This document shows positions 60,056 through 64,000 of a stretch of 64,000 bases of DNA, piece after piece. Within the stretch, counting starts at the first letter, position 1. Each line of letters begins with the position of its first letter. Location: contig NC_013894.1 in assembly GCF_000025605.1 (NCBI RefSeq), forward strand, positions 1-64,000, in the 5' to 3' direction. The translations under genes and the position numbers were made by a program. Source of the DNA: Thermocrinis albus DSM 14484. Lineage in GTDB: Bacteria; Aquificota; Aquificia; Aquificales; Aquificaceae. Under the pieces are notes generated by a model, which was not told where the DNA came from, did no database searches, and saw only the letters and a list, made by a program, of their open reading frames with translations.

Positions 60056-61032
60056 AGGAAGCGCTCCCTGAGAGTTTGAGCGTAATATTTACTGAGAGAG
60101 AAGAACTTTCTGGCCCTCAGAAGATGTTTCTCTTTCTCCTCTTGAGATAAGTAAGGATCATCCAGCAGGAAGGACTCTACCTTTCCTCTAACATAAGCTC
60201 TGTAACTTTTAAAGAAAGGTAGTAGGATATCCATGTCTTCATCTTGAGAGAACTCTCTGTAACTCTCTTCGTAAACTCGTGCCAGATGATGGTATCCTTC
60301 AAACTCCAACTCCATGGAAAGAAAACACATATCGTTTATAACATCACCACATCTGAATCTGTCGTTAAACTCTATGCAGTCAAATACACATATACCTTCT
60401 TCCAAAAAAGCCACGTGCTCCAGTCTTATATCGCCGTGTCCGTCCCTTATCTTACCCTCTGCGATCCGCCTCTCCATAAGAGAGGAGTACCTTTGGTAGA
60501 AGTCATCTACTGTATCCTTTATAAAGTGGTAGTCATGGTGGGATATGGATAATCCTATGTATTTTTCTGTCTGTACAAAGTTCTCATCGGTGTTGAACTT
60601 CATCACAGAGACAGCGCCCCATTCGTCCCTCCTTTCAGCTCTCTGGTGAAAAGAAGCTATGTGCTGCGCCAGTGCCTTCATATGAGATTCTTCTACCTTA
60701 TCCAGCATGTTTATAAGGAGCCTCTCCTGGGGAATTCTCCTCATCTTTACCGCGTACTCCACCACAGAGCTCTCGTCTTCCAACAGATACTCTTCTCCCC
60801 TCCTGCTTATGGGAACCACACCCAGATACACCCATGGGCACAGTCTCCTGTTGAGAATCACCTCCTTCTGACAGAACTCCTTCCTTTTTTCCAAAGTGGA
60901 GTAATCCAAAAAGCCAAAGTTGACAGGCTTTTTTATTTTGTAGACTACATCGCCTGCTACGATAACCCAACTGGCATGAGTCTGTATTAAGGTTCCACCA
61001 GTTTCAGACAGAAGCCACTTTATGAGCTCCAT
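60052..61032 (-). CDS. Aminoglycoside-phosphotransferase-like kinase (COG2187 type)
   Basis: This 326-residue protein has the APH-type kinase core: VVYKIKKPVNFGFLDYST (nucleotide-binding Lys), the catalytic loop IRDGHGDIRLEHV, and CVFDCIEFNDRFRCGDV with a metal-binding Asp. In some bacteria this domain is fused to a P-loop kinase; that half is absent here. The substrate is unknown and resistance should not be assumed. The ATG at 61032 lies 7 nt from a - strand TAATAT (+ 61040-61045). Confidence 0.8.
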   Translation of the reverse strand: MELIKWLLSETGGTLIQTHASWVIVAGDVVYKIKKPVNFGFLDYSTLEKRKEFCQKEVILNRRLCPWVYLGVVPISRRGEEYLLEDESSVVEYAVKMRRIPQERLLINMLDKVEESHMKALAQHIASFHQRAERRDEWGAVSVMKFNTDENFVQTEKYIGLSISHHDYHFIKDTVDDFYQRYSSLMERRIAEGKIRDGHGDIRLEHVAFLEEGICVFDCIEFNDRFRCGDVINDMCFLSMELEFEGYHHLARVYEESYREFSQDEDMDILLPFFKSYRAYVRGKVESFLLDDPYLSQEEKEKHLLRARKFFSLSKYYAQTLRERFL

Positions 61033-61060
61033 GCTCAGTATATTAAATTTTTTTATAGCC
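61033..61060. promoter_or_regulatory. Divergent promoter region before mnmG
   Basis: The 28-bp gap is almost all A/T. On the - strand TAATAT (61040-61045) is 7 nt from the kinase start. On the + strand TATATT (61039-61044) is 16 nt from the mnmG ATG. The two boxes overlap. No ribosome site precedes mnmG. Confidence 0.45.
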
Positions 61061-62905
61061 ATGTTGGTGGACGAATTTGATGTGGTGGTAATAGGTGGTG
61101 GTCATGCTGGGATAGAGGCGGCCTTGGCCAGCGCCCGTATGGGTGCAAAAACCGCCATGTTTGTTTTAAACGCAGACACCATAGGACAGATGTCCTGTAA
61201 TCCGGCTATAGGTGGTGTGGCCAAGGGTATAGTGGTGAGGGAGATAGACGCTTTAGGAGGGGAGATGGGTAAGGCTATAGACACCACCGGTATACAGTTT
61301 AAGATGCTCAACACCCGGAAGGGAAAGGCTGTATGGTCTCCCAGAGCTCAAGCAGATAAGAAGCGCTACAGGGAGTATATGAAAAGGGTGTGTGAACAGC
61401 AGGAGAACCTCTACATAAAGCAGGATGAGGTGGTAGACATAGTGGTTGAGAACGACAGAGTAGTGGCGGTGAGAACACGTCTGGGACTGGAGTACAAAAC
61501 TAAAGCGGTGGTGGTAACCACGGGTACTTTCCTCAACGGTGTTATCTACATAGGAGACAAAACCTTCCCTGCGGGGAGAGCCTGGGAGCCTAGTTCCAAA
61601 GATCTTTCCCAGTTTTACAAAAGGCACGGTTTTCCTCTTCTCAGGTTCAAGACAGGTACACCAGCCCGTTTGGATGGCAGAACTATAGATTACTCTGTCT
61701 TGGAACCGGCGCCGGGTGATGACCCACCTCCCAAGTTTTCCTTCTGGACTGAACCGATGGGCAGTTACTGGTTCCCTCCAGGAAAGGAACAAGTTCTGTG
61801 CTGGATAACCTACACCACACCCAAAACTCACGAAATCATACGGAAAAACCTTCACAGAACAGCTCTGTACGGTGGCCTGATAAAGGGAATAGGACCGCGC
61901 TACTGCCCATCCATAGAGGATAAGGTGGTGAAGTTTGCCGACAAGGACAGACACCAGGTTTTCCTTGAACCTGAAGGGTTGGACACTATAGAAGTGTATC
62001 CTAACGGACTTTCCACATCTCTGCCGGAGGAAGTTCAGTGGGAACTTTACAGATCAATACCTGGCCTTGAGAAAGTGGAACTTATTAGGCCCGCCTACGC
62101 TATAGAGTACGATGTAGTACCACCTACAGAACTTTACCCCACTTTGGAAACCAAGAAGATAAGAGGACTGTTCCATGCAGGCAACTTTAACGGTACCACC
62201 GGGTACGAAGAGGCTGCCGGCCAGGGTATCCTTGCCGGTATCAACGCCGCACTGCGTGCTATGGGTAAAGAACCTATATACCTAAGGAGGGACGAAAGTT
62301 ACATAGGTATCATGGTGGACGATCTTACCACCAAAGGTGTGACGGAACCCTATCGCTTGTTTACTTCCAGATCCGAGTACAGGTTATACCTAAGGCAAGA
62401 CAACGCCATTTTGAGGCTGGCCCACATAGGTAGAAACTTGGGTCTTCTGTCGGAGGATCAGTACAGAATGGTGAAAGAACTGAAAGAGGAGATCCAGAGG
62501 TGGATAGAGTTTTACAAGAGTGCCAGGGTAGTAGTAGCCGTTGGATCTGACACTAGACCTTACACACCCTCTCAACTTCTCACCTCCCAGTACACCCTAG
62601 AGGATCTTACCAGGTGGGGTTTTGAGATACCTTCTCATCCTTACGTGAGGGAGGAGGTGGAGATAGAACTTAAGTACGAACCCTACATAGAGAGGGAGAA
62701 AAAGCTTAACGAAAAACTTAAGAAACTAGAAGATACTGTCATACCGGAGGATATAGACTATGACAAGGTGCCCGGACTCACCACCGAAGCAAGGGAGAAA
62801 CTCAAGAAGTTCAGACCCATCACCGTGGGACAAGCCTCCCGCATAGATGGAATAACACCTGCTGCCATAACCGCCCTCTTGGCTTACTTAGGTAAGCTGG
62901 ACTAA
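61061..62905 (+). CDS. mnmG: tRNA uridine-5-carboxymethylaminomethyl modification enzyme MnmG (GidA)
   Basis: The 614-residue flavoprotein has the FAD motif VVVIGGGHAGIEAALASARM, SCNPAIGGVAKGIVVREIDA and the GTFLNGVIYIG motif. FNGTTGYEEAAGQGILAGINA and the helical C-terminal MnmE-binding domain follow. With MnmE it modifies wobble uridines in tRNA. The ATG at 61061 gives the usual MLVDEFDVVVIG start; an upstream in-frame start would cross the divergent promoter. Confidence 0.97.
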   Translation: MLVDEFDVVVIGGGHAGIEAALASARMGAKTAMFVLNADTIGQMSCNPAIGGVAKGIVVREIDALGGEMGKAIDTTGIQFKMLNTRKGKAVWSPRAQADKKRYREYMKRVCEQQENLYIKQDEVVDIVVENDRVVAVRTRLGLEYKTKAVVVTTGTFLNGVIYIGDKTFPAGRAWEPSSKDLSQFYKRHGFPLLRFKTGTPARLDGRTIDYSVLEPAPGDDPPPKFSFWTEPMGSYWFPPGKEQVLCWITYTTPKTHEIIRKNLHRTALYGGLIKGIGPRYCPSIEDKVVKFADKDRHQVFLEPEGLDTIEVYPNGLSTSLPEEVQWELYRSIPGLEKVELIRPAYAIEYDVVPPTELYPTLETKKIRGLFHAGNFNGTTGYEEAAGQGILAGINAALRAMGKEPIYLRRDESYIGIMVDDLTTKGVTEPYRLFTSRSEYRLYLRQDNAILRLAHIGRNLGLLSEDQYRMVKELKEEIQRWIEFYKSARVVVAVGSDTRPYTPSQLLTSQYTLEDLTRWGFEIPSHPYVREEVEIELKYEPYIEREKKLNEKLKKLEDTVIPEDIDYDKVPGLTTEAREKLKKFRPITVGQASRIDGITPAAITALLAYLGKLD

Positions 62906-62907
62906 GG

Positions 62908-64000
62908 ATGTTACTACTCTTTGTTATCCTCTACATACTTCTAACTCTACTTTTGGGTGTTCTGGCATCAAGTTTTGTAAAAAACTCCAAAGATTTTCTT
63001 TTGGCTGGGAGAAACTTACCTCTGTACATGGCCACCTTCGTGGCCTTTGCCACATGGTTCGGTTCCGAAACGGTACTGGGAGCTTCCTCCGTCTTTGCCA
63101 AGGAAGGTCTCTACGGCGTCGTAGAAGATCCCTTTGGTGCTTCTTTGTGTCTTATCCTCATAGGTCTCTTCTTTGCCAGACCCCTTTACAGAATGAACTT
63201 GATAACTTTTGGTGACTTTTACCGTGTCACCTACGGCAGAAAGGTAGAGGTAGTGGCCAGCGTCATGCTGGTTATGTCTTACTTTGGCTGGATAGCCGCT
63301 CAGATGGTGGCCATAGGTGTCATTCTGAAAACCTTGATAGGTTTACCGCAGACCTACGGCACTTTTATAGGAGCTGTTGTAGTTCTCTCTTACACCTTCC
63401 TCGGAGGTATGTGGGCTGTTTCTCTCAACGACTTTCTGCAGACTATAATGATAGTGGTGGGGCTTTTGGTGGCTCTTTACGAAGTTTCTTCCGGCTTTTC
63501 TGACGTAATACCCTCCTTAAGATCTCAACCTCCTGAGTTCTACAGGTTTGTACCAAACATGGATCTTAGGGACATCCTCCTCTACATATCAGCCTGGATC
63601 ACCATAGGTTTAGGTTCTATACCTCAACAGGACGTTTTTCAGAGGGTCATGTCATCTCGATCGGAGAGGGTGGCTGTTCTCTCCTCTCTGATGGCAGGTT
63701 TCATGTACCTGACGGTAGCCATGATCCCCTTACTTCTTGCTCTCATCGCCAGAACTCGTTATCCGCAACTCCTTCAGCTTGATCCCCAGTTGATGTTACC
63801 TACCCTTATACTGGAGCATTCGTCGGTACCAACTCAGGTGCTTTTCTTTGGTGCTCTACTGTCTGCCATTATGAGTACCGCCAGCAGTGCTATGCTGGCT
63901 CCTTCCGCCATAATAAGCGAGAACCTCATAAGACCTTACCTTAAGAACCTATCGGACAGAGGATTTTTGTGGCTCACCAGACTGTGCCTGGTGCTGGTGG
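62908..64000 (+). CDS. Sodium:solute symporter family protein, 5' part (runs off the window)
   Basis: I translated this by hand: the frame from the ATG at 62908 stays open to the window end (364 codons). It has repeated hydrophobic helices beginning MLLLFVILYILLTLLLGVLA. SSS-family features are KDFLLAGRNLPLYMATFVAF with FATWFGSETVLGAS after it, and SYTFLGGMWAVSLNDFLQ. The substrate (proline, pantothenate or other) cannot be told. It starts 2 bp after mnmG. Confidence 0.9.
   Translation, partial: MLLLFVILYILLTLLLGVLASSFVKNSKDFLLAGRNLPLYMATFVAFATWFGSETVLGASSVFAKEGLYGVVEDPFGASLCLILIGLFFARPLYRMNLITFGDFYRVTYGRKVEVVASVMLVMSYFGWIAAQMVAIGVILKTLIGLPQTYGTFIGAVVVLSYTFLGGMWAVSLNDFLQTIMIVVGLLVALYEVSSGFSDVIPSLRSQPPEFYRFVPNMDLRDILLYISAWITIGLGSIPQQDVFQRVMSSRSERVAVLSSLMAGFMYLTVAMIPLLLALIARTRYPQLLQLDPQLMLPTLILEHSSVPTQVLFFGALLSAIMSTASSAMLAPSAIISENLIRPYLKNLSDRGFLWLTRLCLVLV

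Noticed and set aside
60052-61032. Antibiotic-resistance aminoglycoside kinase
   Set aside because: The kinase core is shared by many housekeeping proteins; the motifs fit the COG2187-like group and the context is metabolic.
61253-61954. 233-codon open frame antisense to mnmG
   Set aside because: It falls entirely in a highly conserved region of mnmG and has no start signals of its own.

Overview
The window looks like the chromosome of a thermophilic Aquificota bacterium, probably Aquificaceae (Thermocrinis/Hydrogenobacter-like). This rests on a thermophile-type tRNA thiolase (ttuA), very dense packing with short or overlapping intergenic regions, a type III CRISPR locus carrying a CalpL/CalpT/CalpS cassette of the kind known from Sulfurihydrogenibium, and a type IV pilus cluster. 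The genus is inference.

Region 1 (1-16.4 kb) is a CRISPR-Cas island. It holds the leader-proximal end of an array transcribed leftward and its leader. A rightward run of tightly overlapping genes follows: a small MazF-like unknown, the sigma factor calpS, its MazF-like inhibitor calpT, the Lon-SAVED protease calpL, cas6, type III-B cmr1-6, a Csx1 CARF-HEPN ribonuclease, and a type I-B (Tneap-like) cas7-cas5-cas8-cas3 set whose cas3 is frameshifted near its 3' end. No cas1, cas2 or cas4 is present. The Cas10 lacks an HD domain but keeps the GGDD cyclase motif. Target RNA binding should therefore produce cyclic oligoadenylate, which switches on CalpL (proteolysis of CalpT, release of CalpS) and Csx1 (RNA cleavage).

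Region 2 (16.4-20.6 kb) is a molybdate/tungstate uptake operon led by a HTH/PBP-like regulator with a leaderless-looking promoter and two 21-bp-spaced direct repeats. phoU follows, with a possible Pho box, then tRNA-Ser(UGA).

Region 3 (20.5-31.9 kb) carries housekeeping genes: an NlpC/P60 peptidase, trmI, nuoG, a cupin, glgB, a methyltransferase, argH, ttuA, coaE and an aspartate aminotransferase.

Region 4 (31.9-49.6 kb) is type IV pilus biogenesis: a PilY1-like tip protein with four minor pilins on the + strand, and two pilins plus the pilMNO(P)Q operon, downstream of ppsA, glyS and a TPR protein, on the - strand.

Region 5 (49.6-64 kb) contains dapA, a ParB-domain protein, an MgtA-like ATPase, a TPR protein, dnaJ-hspR with a KhtTU-like K+ antiporter, a DUF374 acyltransferase, an M23 peptidase, prmA, a COG2187-like kinase, mnmG, and the start of a sodium:solute symporter that runs off the window.

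Across the window many genes have a -10 box only 6-9 nt upstream of the start codon, suggesting leaderless mRNAs. Several convergent pairs overlap at their 3' ends, and no clear intrinsic terminators were seen.
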